A stretch of DNA of 35,402 nt from Acholeplasmatales bacterium (GCA_016280975.1 JAEEHU010000051.1:1-35402); one strand, 5' to 3'. Positions 23,470-32,399 are shown, counted from the stretch's first letter. The notes: generated by a model not told the origin, from the sequence alone. Translations and numbers: made by a program.

Positions 23470-24051
23470 ATGTTAGACGCATTAGAGAAAATGACTGTTA
23501 CACAGCAAACACAATTTAGGGATACAGCTAATAAGTTACTAGCATGTACATATTTATCAAGAGATAAAAAAGATAATAAAGAATCTTATTACTTTTTAAT
23601 GAGCTATAAAGAAGTATTTGATGAATTCTTTAGAATATTAGGATATGAATTAACACTTGATATTCAACTTGGAGCAGTAGAATTAACAGGTGCAACTCCT
23701 CTTAATACTTTAAAGCTAAGAAGAGATGAATCAATTATCCTTTTAATTTTAAGACTTCTATATCATGAAAAAGCAAAGGATACATCATTAAATGAGAATA
23801 TCGTATGTAATGTATCTGATATTCATCAAAAATACGATATGTTAGAAATCAAAAAGAAATTAAATAAGACTGACCTAGTAAGTGCAGTAAGATTATTCCG
23901 TAGATATAATTTAATTGATTATATTGGTGATGTATCATCAAGTACAACAAAGATTGTAATTCTACCTACAATCCTACTTGCAATTAAGTCAGAGGATGTA
24001 ACAGAGGTATTTAATACAATCCAAAGAATATCACAAGAGGAGGTAAAGTAG
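23470..24051 (+). CDS. JetB-like (MukE/MksE-type, DUF4194) subunit
   Basis: The 193-residue protein fits the DUF4194/JetB family, the MukE-like winged-helix subunit that binds the kleisin and DNA. It has the family pattern of an N-terminal LLACTYLSRDKKDNKESYYFLMSYKEVFDEFFRILGYEL, then RRDESIILLILRLLYHEK, and a final winged helix (LVSAVRLFRRYNLIDYIG...TKIVILPTILLAI). It is the usual JetB size. Only 11 bases separate it from jetA, and the jetC-like gene begins 1 base after its stop. The family is well supported by the pattern and context. Confidence 0.8.
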   Translation: MLDALEKMTVTQQTQFRDTANKLLACTYLSRDKKDNKESYYFLMSYKEVFDEFFRILGYELTLDIQLGAVELTGATPLNTLKLRRDESIILLILRLLYHEKAKDTSLNENIVCNVSDIHQKYDMLEIKKKLNKTDLVSAVRLFRRYNLIDYIGDVSSSTTKIVILPTILLAIKSEDVTEVFNTIQRISQEEVK

Positions 24052-24052
24052 A

Positions 24053-27000
24053 GTGAAAAAATTAGTTAAAGTTAGATTAATAAACTGGCATTACCTATCA
24101 AATGAAACAATAACTATTAATGGTAATACTCTACTTACTGGTCCTAACGCATCTGGTAAATCAACAATCATGGATGCCATTACATTTGTTTTAACTGCAG
24201 GTGATACTCAATTTAACCTTGCCGCAAACGAAAAGGGTAAAAGAGATTTAAAGGGTTATATTAAGTGTAAGCTTGGTATCGATGATAAGGAATATTTAAG
24301 AAATGGTGATGTTTCTGGTCACGTTGCCTTAGAATTCCATGATGAAAAGACAGGAAATAACTTCACAGTTGGTGCTGTAGTTGATGCATTTGGTGAGCAA
24401 CTTCCAGTTAAGACTTTATTCTATAAGAGTGAAGAGCCAATTGTAGATTCAATGTTTATCTCTGATGAGAAGACTATTTATGGTACAGTTGATTTCAGAA
24501 AGCACAATCCACTCTTTGAATATTACTTAACAAAGAAGGAGGCAAAGCGTGGATTTAGAAATGCATTCGGTTCAATTAATGAAGATTTCTATAGATTAAT
24601 ACCAAAGGCATTAGCATTCAAGCCAATCGCTGATGTTAAGGAGTTCATCTATCAAAATATCTTAGAAGAAAAGTCAATTGATGTAACTGCAATTCAAGAA
24701 TCAATCAGAGCTTATAAGGAGCTTGAAATTACCTTAAAGCAAATTCAAGCTAAGATTTCTGATTTAAAGGAAATTGATTTCGTATATCAAGAAATTAGAA
24801 AGATTGAAGAGAATAAGGCATACTTAGAATATTTAATGCATTTATTCGATGTTGAAAGAATCAAAAATGAAATCCAAGATTGCAAGAAAGCAATTCTTAA
24901 GGAAGAATCATCTAGAGAAACAAAGAATCAAGCATTATATGATCTTGAAGGTGAAACTCAATCACTTCAAGAGCGTTCTCGTGAGCTTTATAATATGCTT
25001 TCTAATAATGAAGAATTTAAGGCAGATGAATTTACATCTCGTCAAATTCTAAAGACTCAAGCAAATATTCAAGTATTAGAGGCTAATGAGCAACAATTCT
25101 TAAAGAGAAGTGCTCAATTTAACGCAACTGTAAATGAATTAAAGGCTTTATCAAATGATAAGATTTATAATGAGCTTGCAAGTGTTAATTTATCATTAAT
25201 TAATGCTCAACAAGTTGAAGAGACTAAGATTAGACTTCGTGATTTAAATAACCGTATTTCTGGTGTTATAAATAAGAAGAACCAAGAATTAGGTCAAATT
25301 CAATCACAAATCTCTCAAATTATTTCTGAAATTAATGCAATTAAGCTTTCTTTAAAGGATTTAGAGCAAAATAAGGTTAACTTTAATCCTCAATTAATTG
25401 CAATTAGAGAAGAAATTCAAGAGGGTTTAAAGCGTATCTATAATTATGATATTTCTGTTCATATTTTAGCAGAGCTTTGTGAAATCACTGATCCTAAGTG
25501 GGCAGATACAGTTGAAATATATTTAGGTAATCGTAGATACATGTTCATTGTTGAGCCTAGATATTATGATCAAGCACTTCAAATCTTTAATAGAATCAAA
25601 AATAGATATCGTATCTATGGTATAGGTTTAGTTAATACTAAGCAAATATCAAAATATGATTCATATGAGAAGAACTCAATCGCATCTATTATTGACTGTG
25701 AAAACAAGGATGCTAGATGCTATATCAACTATACAGCTGGTTCTGTAATCATGGTTGATGATGTTACTGAGCTTGAAAAGTATCAAACAGCTATTACAAA
25801 TGATGGTTTAATTTATAGAGGCTATACAACAACTAACCTTAACCCTAATGTTCAAAAGCCATTAATGGGTAAAGGTGCTGCTCAAAAGCTAAATGAAATT
25901 TGGCAAAAGAAGGCACTTGAGGCTAAGAGTAAGTATACTGAATTAAATTCTCAATCTGAAATGTTAAATAATGAAATTGAATATTTACAAGGCTTAAATA
26001 TTGGTGCATTAGTTGAAGACTTAAATAAGGCCTTAGAGCTTCAAAAGGAAAGAGCTTCTTTAGATGACTTAAAGAAGGAAAAGAACCGTAAGAAGGCTAA
26101 GACTGCATCTGAAATTGAGGATGATTTTAATAAGACTCAAGCAACAATTAAGGCAAATGAAGAAAAGAAGATGTCAATTTCAATGGAAATTGGTGGAATC
26201 AATTCTAGAATCGATGCTTTAAATAAGCAAATTGAGATTAAGAATAATGAATTAGTTGATTATTCTAAGTCACTTGCTCAACTTGCAGGAGATAATGCAT
26301 TAATCGTTGAAAGAGCTAAGGAAGAATACCAAAATATCGTATCTGGTATGTCATTTAAGCAAGCTTTAGCTCAATATGAGGAAAGATATAGTACTGAAGA
26401 ATCAAGCTACAATACTTTATCTGAGACATTAATAGCTAAGCAATATGCTTATATTAATAAATTTAATTCAACTTTATCAGTTGGTGTAACTGAAATGAAT
26501 AAGTTCCAAGCTGAATTAAATAAGCTTGAAAAGAGTGAGCTTGTTTCATATGAGCAAAAGGTACGTCAAGCAAGAGAATCAGCTGAAGTAGTATTCAAGG
26601 AAGACTTCATTGCTAAGCTAAGAAATAATATCCTAAGTGCTGAACAAGAAATCGAAAAGATTAATGAAACACTTGCAGGTATTACATTTGGTAATGATCA
26701 CTATGAATTCGTATTCCCTCGTTCAAGTGAATATGCACAATTCTATGATATGGTTACATCAGATTTAGTTGATATTAACCAAGGCTTATTCACATATGAC
26801 TTCCAAAATAAATATGATGAACAAATTAGAGAATTATTTGAAAGCTTATCAATGGATGAATTAAATTCAAATGGTGCTATCAATAAGTTCACTGATTATC
26901 GTACATACATGGATTATGATATTAAGATCATCAATTCAGATGGTGATACAATGACATATTCTAAGGTATTTAAGGAAAAATCCGGTGGTGAGACACAGGT

Positions 27001-27292
27001 TCCATTCTATGTTGCGATCATCGCATCATTCGTTCGTGTATACCAAAAGTCAGGATTTACTGGTGGAGATCCAATTGGTATTGTAATGTTCGACGAAGTA
27101 TTCGATAAGATGGATGGTAACCGTATGCGTGCTATGATGAACTTCATTTCATCAATGCCACTTCAAGTTATCATTGCCTGCCCTCCTCAAAGAATGGATA
27201 TCTTACAAGAATATGTTGATACAACATTAATTATGGTTCGTCAAGGCGTTAAAGCAGCAGTACTTCCTGCTGTTAGAAAGGAAAATGAATAA
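24053..27292 (+). CDS. JetC-like (MukB/MksB-type) SMC ATPase
   Basis: The 1079-residue SMC-like ATPase has Walker A GPNASGKST at residues 30-38. Long coiled coils occupy about 215-440 and 630-870 around a globular hinge-like middle (about 445-610, with YNYDISVHILAELCEITDPKWADTVEIYLGNRRYMFIVEPRYY), then come the ABC signature SGGE (977-980) and Walker B IVMFDEVFDKMD (D1014, E1015). The length fits JetC/MksB and is well short of E. coli MukB. It would extrude DNA loops together with the JetA- and JetB-like subunits. It starts with GTG behind AGAGGAGGT. Its codons (AAG, CGT, CAA rich) resemble secA, suggesting a well-expressed resident gene. No JetD nuclease follows; the next start overlaps this stop (TAATG). 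Confidence 0.88.
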   Translation: MKKLVKVRLINWHYLSNETITINGNTLLTGPNASGKSTIMDAITFVLTAGDTQFNLAANEKGKRDLKGYIKCKLGIDDKEYLRNGDVSGHVALEFHDEKTGNNFTVGAVVDAFGEQLPVKTLFYKSEEPIVDSMFISDEKTIYGTVDFRKHNPLFEYYLTKKEAKRGFRNAFGSINEDFYRLIPKALAFKPIADVKEFIYQNILEEKSIDVTAIQESIRAYKELEITLKQIQAKISDLKEIDFVYQEIRKIEENKAYLEYLMHLFDVERIKNEIQDCKKAILKEESSRETKNQALYDLEGETQSLQERSRELYNMLSNNEEFKADEFTSRQILKTQANIQVLEANEQQFLKRSAQFNATVNELKALSNDKIYNELASVNLSLINAQQVEETKIRLRDLNNRISGVINKKNQELGQIQSQISQIISEINAIKLSLKDLEQNKVNFNPQLIAIREEIQEGLKRIYNYDISVHILAELCEITDPKWADTVEIYLGNRRYMFIVEPRYYDQALQIFNRIKNRYRIYGIGLVNTKQISKYDSYEKNSIASIIDCENKDARCYINYTAGSVIMVDDVTELEKYQTAITNDGLIYRGYTTTNLNPNVQKPLMGKGAAQKLNEIWQKKALEAKSKYTELNSQSEMLNNEIEYLQGLNIGALVEDLNKALELQKERASLDDLKKEKNRKKAKTASEIEDDFNKTQATIKANEEKKMSISMEIGGINSRIDALNKQIEIKNNELVDYSKSLAQLAGDNALIVERAKEEYQNIVSGMSFKQALAQYEERYSTEESSYNTLSETLIAKQYAYINKFNSTLSVGVTEMNKFQAELNKLEKSELVSYEQKVRQARESAEVVFKEDFIAKLRNNILSAEQEIEKINETLAGITFGNDHYEFVFPRSSEYAQFYDMVTSDLVDINQGLFTYDFQNKYDEQIRELFESLSMDELNSNGAINKFTDYRTYMDYDIKIINSDGDTMTYSKVFKEKSGGETQVPFYVAIIASFVRVYQKSGFTGGDPIGIVMFDEVFDKMDGNRMRAMMNFISSMPLQVIIACPPQRMDILQEYVDTTLIMVRQGVKAAVLPAVRKENE

Positions 27293-27615
27293 TGGGATTA
27301 TTTAGTCGTAATAAACCTCAAGAGGAGGAAAAAATCGAAGCTGCAGCTGAAAGAATTATCATGAAGCAAATGACTGATAATGAAGAAGCAGCTAGAGATT
27401 TAGTATTAGAAATTAAAAATGGTAATCCAGTTTGCTTAAACTTTAAGAATTTAAATGAAGAGGTAGGAAATAAGTATCTTGCCTTCTTCATTGGAGCGAC
27501 TGTTGCCTTAGATGGTAGAACTACTAAGATAAATGAATATACTTATTTATTCGCAAGAAGAGAAGACTTCTTAGATGGTTCTTTAAAGAAATGGATTGAT
27601 TCAATCCCTAGATAA
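27292..27615 (+). CDS. SepF-like cell-division protein linked to the condensin operon
   Basis: The 107-residue protein has the SepF fold pattern: a short N-terminal tail (MGLFSRNK), an acidic linker, EEAARDLVLEIKNGNPVCLNFKNL (SepF: EA--IAD-L-----VV-NL--L), then YLAFFIGATVALDGRTTKINEYTYLFARRED (SepF: -DFLSGA-YAL-G-I-KI----FL--P). G68 falls at the dimer-interface glycine of SepF. SepF dimers tether FtsZ to the membrane. The usual amphipathic N-terminal helix is reduced to a short GLF plus basic patch, so membrane binding is uncertain. The ATG overlaps the jetC stop (TAATG), so it is made together with the SMC subunit and occupies the JetD position. The homology is read by eye and is good but not proven. 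Confidence 0.7.
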   Translation: MGLFSRNKPQEEEKIEAAAERIIMKQMTDNEEAARDLVLEIKNGNPVCLNFKNLNEEVGNKYLAFFIGATVALDGRTTKINEYTYLFARREDFLDGSLKKWIDSIPR

Positions 27616-27623
27616 GAAAAATT

Positions 27624-27650
27624 GAGATACATTTATGTATCTCTTTTTTT
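27624..27650 (+). terminator. Intrinsic terminator closing the JetABC/SepF-like operon
   Basis: Perfect 8-bp stem GAGATACA / TGTATCTC with loop TTTA, followed by seven T residues. It shows that the SepF-like gene is the last gene of the operon. Confidence 0.92.
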
Positions 27651-27657
27651 AACTTTA

Positions 27658-27686
27658 TTGTTTTTAAGGCTTTCAAGTGGTAAAAT
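27658..27686 (+). promoter_or_regulatory. Promoter of the M3-like lipoprotein gene
   Basis: TTGTTT (27658-27663) and TAAAAT (27681-27686) with a 17-bp spacer. The -10 is extended by TGG. Confidence 0.6.
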
Positions 27687-27711
27687 ATATAAAAAAAAAG
27701 AGGTGATGAAA

Positions 27712-29355
27712 ATGAAAAAAATTAAATTAGTTTTTATGCTTTTTTTATCTCTTTTTTTACTTTCATTTTTATCATCATGTAATCTAAATTGGTATTTTAA
27801 TCCAAATGGTAATTCTCAAAGAGCAAGTGATTTTAAGCTTGAATATGATTTTAAAGAATCAGATATGATAATTATTAGAAGTAAAATGGAAGATTTGGAT
27901 TATGAAACAGATAATCCAACAAGTACTTATAATTTTGTATCTTTAGTTAATTATGTATTTTCTAAATTTTATGAAATTCAATCATATTATACAATTTCAA
28001 ATATAAGATATTGTATTAATAAAACAAGCGATAATTTAACTGAAAAGAAGAATATGTACTCATATTTTATTGAGGTAAGAAAATATATTTTAGACTACTA
28101 TACTAAGGTTTACAATTCAGATTACAGAGATAATTTTTATAATGGATGGACTGAAGATGATATCCAAGATGCCTTAGATGCAAAAGAATCAGATGAATTA
28201 ACTCAATTAAGATTATCTCAAGAAGAAATTGAAGATGAGATGGGAGCTTTATCTGATACAGAATTAGTTAATTCAGGCTTTAGTAAATATATAGAATATT
28301 TAGAATTAAATAATGAAATAGCAAGTAAAAAGGGTTTTAATAATTATATTGAATATATGTATGATTCATATGGAAGAAAATATACTGAATCTGATGCCCA
28401 AAATATTTACAATTATGCAAAGAATGAGTTAAGTAGCTCATTTTATGATATATATCAAGAATATAAAAAAGTATTAAATTCCTTATCTACATCTGAAAGA
28501 AGTTTATTTCAAAATCTTCTTAAGGATAGTGGAACATCAGTATCAAGAAATAGAGCATTAAATTATTTTAATGGCTATAAGGAATATATGGGTGGAACAT
28601 TTAAATCTACATGGGATGATATGATAGGAAATAATTATTTCCAATACTATAAGGATGAAACTTCTCAAGATGGTGCATTTACAACCTTCTTATATCATTA
28701 TAAGAGTCCTATAATTTATATTGGATATGGTTATTTTACTTCTCTTACCCTATCACATGAATTTGGACATTACTATGCAATGAATAATAATAAATCATCA
28801 ACATCAGACCTTGATTTAGCTGAAACTCATTCGCAATCTGATGAAATATTATTTGTTTCATATTTGGATAAAGAAAATATCTTAGGAAATGAAAAGGTTG
28901 AAAAGCTAGTAAAACTATATGAAATACTAGATGCGCTTGAATCAGTATTTATAGCAACTATTGTTTCACAATTTGAACTATATACATATAAACTTACATC
29001 ATATGAAAATGTTGATTTTGATCAAAAGATAGAAGAAATAGCAGAAGATTTACTTGGTGATATGTATTCAATATTAAATATTAATTTTAGAAGATATTGG
29101 AGAAAAGTTGAGTTTGGAAACTCTATATATTATATTTCCTATGCAGTAAGTGCAATTCCTTCAATAGCTTTATATAATGATTCAAAATCAGATTTTGACT
29201 TAGCTAAAAGTAAGTATTTAAAGCTTTGTGAATACGAAGAAGATTTTAATGAAGCTTTAGAAGAAGCTGAATTTAATAGTCCATTTAACGTGCAAACTTA
29301 CTCACTTATTAAATCAAATATTCAAGAATTAATAAGTGAAGCAGAGGCTATATAA
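27712..29355 (+). CDS. Lipoprotein with an M3-like zinc metallopeptidase domain
   Basis: The product is about 547 residues. An N-terminal lipoprotein signal (MKKIKLVFMLFLSLFLLSFLSSC) gives lipidation at C23, so it sits on the outer face of the membrane. The zinc motif is LSHEFGHYY (H349, E350, H353), followed 18 residues later by AETHSQSDE, like the AEVAS-x-x-NE third-ligand region of oligoendopeptidase F (family M3). The middle is helical and tyrosine-rich, as in M3 proteins. It probably trims peptides outside the cell, though substrates are unknown. I chose ATG 27712: GAGGTG (27700-27705) has a 6-base spacer, whereas the track start 27622 lies in the preceding terminator. It has its own promoter. 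Confidence 0.8.
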   Translation: MKKIKLVFMLFLSLFLLSFLSSCNLNWYFNPNGNSQRASDFKLEYDFKESDMIIIRSKMEDLDYETDNPTSTYNFVSLVNYVFSKFYEIQSYYTISNIRYCINKTSDNLTEKKNMYSYFIEVRKYILDYYTKVYNSDYRDNFYNGWTEDDIQDALDAKESDELTQLRLSQEEIEDEMGALSDTELVNSGFSKYIEYLELNNEIASKKGFNNYIEYMYDSYGRKYTESDAQNIYNYAKNELSSSFYDIYQEYKKVLNSLSTSERSLFQNLLKDSGTSVSRNRALNYFNGYKEYMGGTFKSTWDDMIGNNYFQYYKDETSQDGAFTTFLYHYKSPIIYIGYGYFTSLTLSHEFGHYYAMNNNKSSTSDLDLAETHSQSDEILFVSYLDKENILGNEKVEKLVKLYEILDALESVFIATIVSQFELYTYKLTSYENVDFDQKIEEIAEDLLGDMYSILNINFRRYWRKVEFGNSIYYISYAVSAIPSIALYNDSKSDFDLAKSKYLKLCEYEEDFNEALEEAEFNSPFNVQTYSLIKSNIQELISEAEAI

Positions 29356-29384
29356 TTGACAGAGTTATAATATAATGATAAAAT
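29356..29384 (+). promoter_or_regulatory. Promoter of metY-metA
   Basis: TTGACA (29356-29361) and TAAAAT (29379-29384) with a 17-bp spacer. The -35 directly abuts the stop codon of the lipoprotein gene. The leader is too short for a T-box or S-box. Confidence 0.75.
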
Positions 29385-29415
29385 AATTTAAATTTTTTTA
29401 AAATGAGGTGTTATA

Positions 29416-30684
29416 GTGGCTAAATTTGATACTTTATGCGTAAGAGCAGGTTATAATCCAAAAAGTGGAGATGCAAATGTTACTCCGATTGTTCAATCAA
29501 CAACATTTACTTATGATACTGCACAAGAAATGGCGGATTTATTTGATTTAAAAAGAGATGGATTTTTCTATACTCGTCTTTCAAATCCAACAAACAGAGT
29601 ATTAGAATCTAAAATGGCCGCATTAGAAGATGGTGTTGGAGCTATTGCCTGTGCATCTGGTATGAGTGCGACACTACTTGCCGTTTTAAATGTATGTAAT
29701 AGTGGAGATAATATAATTTCATCTAATCAAATATATGGTGGAACATTTAATTTATTTAAAACTACACTAGTTAAATATGGTATTGAAACAAGATTCGTTG
29801 ATCCAAACGCATCTTATGAAGAAATTAATAAATTAGTTGATGAAAATACAAAGATTATTTTTGCAGAAACTGTTTCTAATCCTACAATAGTAGTTCTTGA
29901 TTTTGATAAATGGAGTAAGGTTGCAAAGGATAATAATATTTTATTCTTTGTTGATAATACACTTTCAACTCCAGCATTAATTAAGGTTAAGGATTATGGT
30001 GCTGATGTTGCACTATATTCATCAAGTAAATATCTTGATGGACATGCAGTTGCATTAGGTGGAATTATTGTAGATTTAGGTACATTTAATTTTAAGAATA
30101 ATAAAAGATATCCTGAATTCAATGTGCCTGATGAATCTTATCATGGACTTGTCTATGCAGATTTAAATAAGACTGCATTTGTAACTAAGTGCTTAGCTCA
30201 AATGATTCGTGATTTAGGCGCTATTATGTCACCAATGAACGCATTCTTAACTAACCTAGGTATGGAAACATTAGGATTAAGAATGGAAAGAACTGTATCT
30301 AATGCAGCTAAGGTTGCTAAATTCTTAAGTGAAAATAAGAATGTTGAATGGATTCATCATCCATCATTAAAGACAGATCCATATTATGAAATTGCAAATA
30401 AATATATGCCAAAGGGTGTAACAGGTATGATGTCTTTTGGTGTTAAAGGCGGAAGAGAAAAAGCAGTTAAGTTCATGGAAAATTTAAAAATGATCAAGAT
30501 GGTTACACACGTTGCTGATTCAAGAACTTGTGTACTTCATCCTGCATCAACAACACACAGACAATTATCAGATTTAGATTTAAAAAAGGCTGGTATTCCT
30601 GATAATTTAATTCGTCTTTCTGTTGGTATTGATGATATAGAGGATATCATTTCTGATTTAAGTCAGGCTTTGGAGAATATTTAA
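29416..30684 (+). CDS. metY: O-acetylhomoserine sulfhydrylase (aminocarboxypropyltransferase)
   Basis: This PLP enzyme makes homocysteine from O-acetylhomoserine and sulfide. The 422-residue Cys/Met-metabolism family protein has YTRLSNPTN, the SGMSA phosphate loop, VDNTLSTP, and the PLP lysine K205 in SSSKYLDGH. The length (over 400) and the long insertion before the C-terminal domain fit MetY rather than cystathionine gamma-synthase (about 380). The partner gene metA, whose product supplies O-acetylhomoserine, overlaps its stop by one base (TAATG), which settles the role. The start is GTG behind GAGGTG with a 5-base spacer. Confidence 0.93.
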   Translation: MAKFDTLCVRAGYNPKSGDANVTPIVQSTTFTYDTAQEMADLFDLKRDGFFYTRLSNPTNRVLESKMAALEDGVGAIACASGMSATLLAVLNVCNSGDNIISSNQIYGGTFNLFKTTLVKYGIETRFVDPNASYEEINKLVDENTKIIFAETVSNPTIVVLDFDKWSKVAKDNNILFFVDNTLSTPALIKVKDYGADVALYSSSKYLDGHAVALGGIIVDLGTFNFKNNKRYPEFNVPDESYHGLVYADLNKTAFVTKCLAQMIRDLGAIMSPMNAFLTNLGMETLGLRMERTVSNAAKVAKFLSENKNVEWIHHPSLKTDPYYEIANKYMPKGVTGMMSFGVKGGREKAVKFMENLKMIKMVTHVADSRTCVLHPASTTHRQLSDLDLKKAGIPDNLIRLSVGIDDIEDIISDLSQALENI

Positions 30685-31595
30685 TGCCAATATTAATTCC
30701 TAAGTCAATACCGGCCTATAAAATTTTAGAGGGTGAAAATGTCTTTGTTATGAATAAAAATAGGGCAGAATCACAAGATATTAGACCTATTGAGATTCTA
30801 ATATTAAATTTGATGCCTACAAAAATTGAAACAGAGACACAGCTTGCAAGATTACTTGCAAATACACCACTTCAAGTAAAATTAACATTCTTAAAAACTA
30901 AGACATATGAAGCTAAAAATGTTTCTAAGTCACATATGGATGAATTCTATAAATCACTTGATGAAATTAAGAATTTATCATTTGATGGTATGATTATAAC
31001 AGGTGCTCCTGTTGAAACATTAGAATTTGAAGAAGTAGAATATTGGGATGAATTAAAAGAAATATTTGAATTCGCAGATAAGAATGTTACATCAACTATG
31101 TATATTTGTTGGGGAGCACAAGCTGCACTATATTACCATTATGGTATTAATAAGGAATTACTTCCAAATAAATTATTTGGAGTATTCCCACACAAAAAGA
31201 TGGTTTTATATGAAGCATTATTAAATGGAATTGATGATATATTCTATATTCCTCAATCAAGACATACAAAGATTAATGATGCTGATTTATTTAATAATAA
31301 GGATTTAGTTGTTCTTGCATCATCAAAAGAAGCAGGTGCGACTGTAATTAAATCATCTGATAATAAAAAATTATTCTTACTTGGTCATCTAGAATATGAT
31401 AAGTATACCTTAGATAAAGAATATAAAAGAGATTTAGATAAGGGCTTACCTATTAATGAACCAAAAAATTATTATATTGATGGAGACATCAATGTAATAT
31501 GGCGTTCAACAGCGAACATTTTATTTTATAATTGGTTAAATTATTATGTTTACCAAGTAACACCATATGAAATAAAAACAATTAAAAAGTATTAG
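30684..31595 (+). CDS. metA: Homoserine O-acetyltransferase (MetA family)
   Basis: MetA acylates homoserine to activate it for sulfhydrylation. The 303-residue protein has the family N-terminus MPILIPKSIPAYKILEGENVFVM, nucleophile C142 in YICWGAQAAL, His in PQSRHTKI and Glu in GHLEYD. Residue 111 is Glu (GAPVETLEF), the residue that specifies acetyl-CoA in the characterised Bacillus cereus enzyme, where succinyl-CoA users have Gly. This agrees with the neighbouring MetY. ATG overlaps the metY stop, so the two are coupled. The stop codon lies within the following terminator stem. Confidence 0.95.
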   Translation: MPILIPKSIPAYKILEGENVFVMNKNRAESQDIRPIEILILNLMPTKIETETQLARLLANTPLQVKLTFLKTKTYEAKNVSKSHMDEFYKSLDEIKNLSFDGMIITGAPVETLEFEEVEYWDELKEIFEFADKNVTSTMYICWGAQAALYYHYGINKELLPNKLFGVFPHKKMVLYEALLNGIDDIFYIPQSRHTKINDADLFNNKDLVVLASSKEAGATVIKSSDNKKLFLLGHLEYDKYTLDKEYKRDLDKGLPINEPKNYYIDGDINVIWRSTANILFYNWLNYYVYQVTPYEIKTIKKY

Positions 31596-31618
31596 TTTTT
31601 TAACTAATATTTTTTTTG
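31590..31618 (+). terminator. Intrinsic terminator overlapping the metA stop
   Basis: TATTAGTT / AACTAATA 8-bp stem with loop TTTT, then eight T residues. The metA TAG lies inside the left arm. Confidence 0.85.
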
Positions 31619-31632
31619 TTTTATCAATTAAC

Positions 31633-31646
31633 GAAAACGTTTTTGA
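31633..31646 (+). promoter_or_regulatory. cre-like operator at the HAD gene promoter
   Basis: GAAAACGTTTTTGA is identical to the site at the hpf promoter and overlaps the -35 (TTGACA from 31643). This suggests repression by a LacI/CcpA-type regulator. Confidence 0.5.
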
Positions 31647-31671
31647 CAAAAGTTTGCAAATGTAATATAAT
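31643..31671 (+). promoter_or_regulatory. Consensus promoter of the HAD phosphatase gene
   Basis: TTGACA (31643-31648) and TATAAT (31666-31671), exactly 17 bp apart: a full consensus vegetative promoter. Confidence 0.9.
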
Positions 31672-31709
31672 GATATAAAGATATTTTGGATAGAGAAAAG
31701 GATGATAGT

Positions 31710-32381
31710 ATGACAGAGAATTTTAGAAAACTATTAGGTAACAAGCGTGCATACATTTTTGACCTAGATGGTACAATCGCTGATACCGAAAGAATTCAAT
31801 GGGAAGCTCATAACCTTGTCTTAAAGAAAAGATTTGGAATTGAGGTTGACATTGAACACATTTATACTTATTTAGGAAAGCCTGAAGAAGTATTCCTACC
31901 TGAAATTGAAAAGGATTATAACATCAATATCGGTGGAGATAAGGGAAAAGGGTATGAAAAATATTCTAAGGAAAGAAGTAAAATAGCTGAGAAGCTTGTA
32001 TTAAGTAAGTCTGAACCATTCAAATTTATGAGAGAAGTTTTAGAAGATACTTTTGGTATTACAATTTTCTTAGTATCAGCTCAAAGTAGATCAGTTATTA
32101 AAAAGATGATAAAAGCTTGGAATTTAGGCGGTTATTTCTCTGATGTCAACACTTTTATTGTTGAAGGAAATAAAACTAAGCCTTATTATTATGATTATAT
32201 TTTCAAAAATATACTTAAAAATGCAGAAGGCCAAGACGTAATTTTATTCGAGGATGTTAATAAGTATATCCTAGAAGGTAAAAAGAGAGGCTTCGTTACT
32301 GTAGGTATCGATAATGGCTTCGGTAATGAAAAGCTTGAAGCAGACTTTGTAATTGATGCAAAAAATAATATAATGCCTTAA
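31710..32381 (+). CDS. HAD-family phosphatase (beta-phosphoglucomutase-like subfamily)
   Basis: The product is a cytoplasmic HAD hydrolase of about 223 residues. Motif I is YIFDLDGTIADTE (nucleophile D18, D20), a helical cap follows, motif II is FLVSAQSRS, the motif III lysine is in GNKTKPYYYD, and motif IV is ILFEDVNKYI. It probably removes phosphate from, or moves it on, a small sugar phosphate; the substrate cannot be read. I chose ATG 31710 because AAAAGGA (31696-31702) has a 7-base spacer. The track start TTG 31686 has no ribosome site and adds eight residues not needed for the fold. It has a very strong promoter overlapped by a cre-like site. Confidence 0.85.
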   Translation: MTENFRKLLGNKRAYIFDLDGTIADTERIQWEAHNLVLKKRFGIEVDIEHIYTYLGKPEEVFLPEIEKDYNINIGGDKGKGYEKYSKERSKIAEKLVLSKSEPFKFMREVLEDTFGITIFLVSAQSRSVIKKMIKAWNLGGYFSDVNTFIVEGNKTKPYYYDYIFKNILKNAEGQDVILFEDVNKYILEGKKRGFVTVGIDNGFGNEKLEADFVIDAKNNIMP

Positions 32382-32399
32382 AAAATTTTATATGAAATA

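Noticed and set aside
24849-25052. 67-residue ORF inside the jetC-like gene
   Set aside because: Out-of-frame shadow within the coiled-coil coding region.
22037-27292. Calling the operon an active Wadjet anti-plasmid defence system
   Set aside because: No JetD/TOPRIM-type nuclease is present, the operon is closed by a terminator after the SepF-like gene, the neighbours are housekeeping genes, and codon use looks native. A distant jetD cannot be excluded from this window alone.
29356-29415. Methionine-responsive riboswitch or T-box upstream of metY
   Set aside because: Only 60 bases lie between the genes and the promoter takes up half of them, leaving no room for a structured leader.
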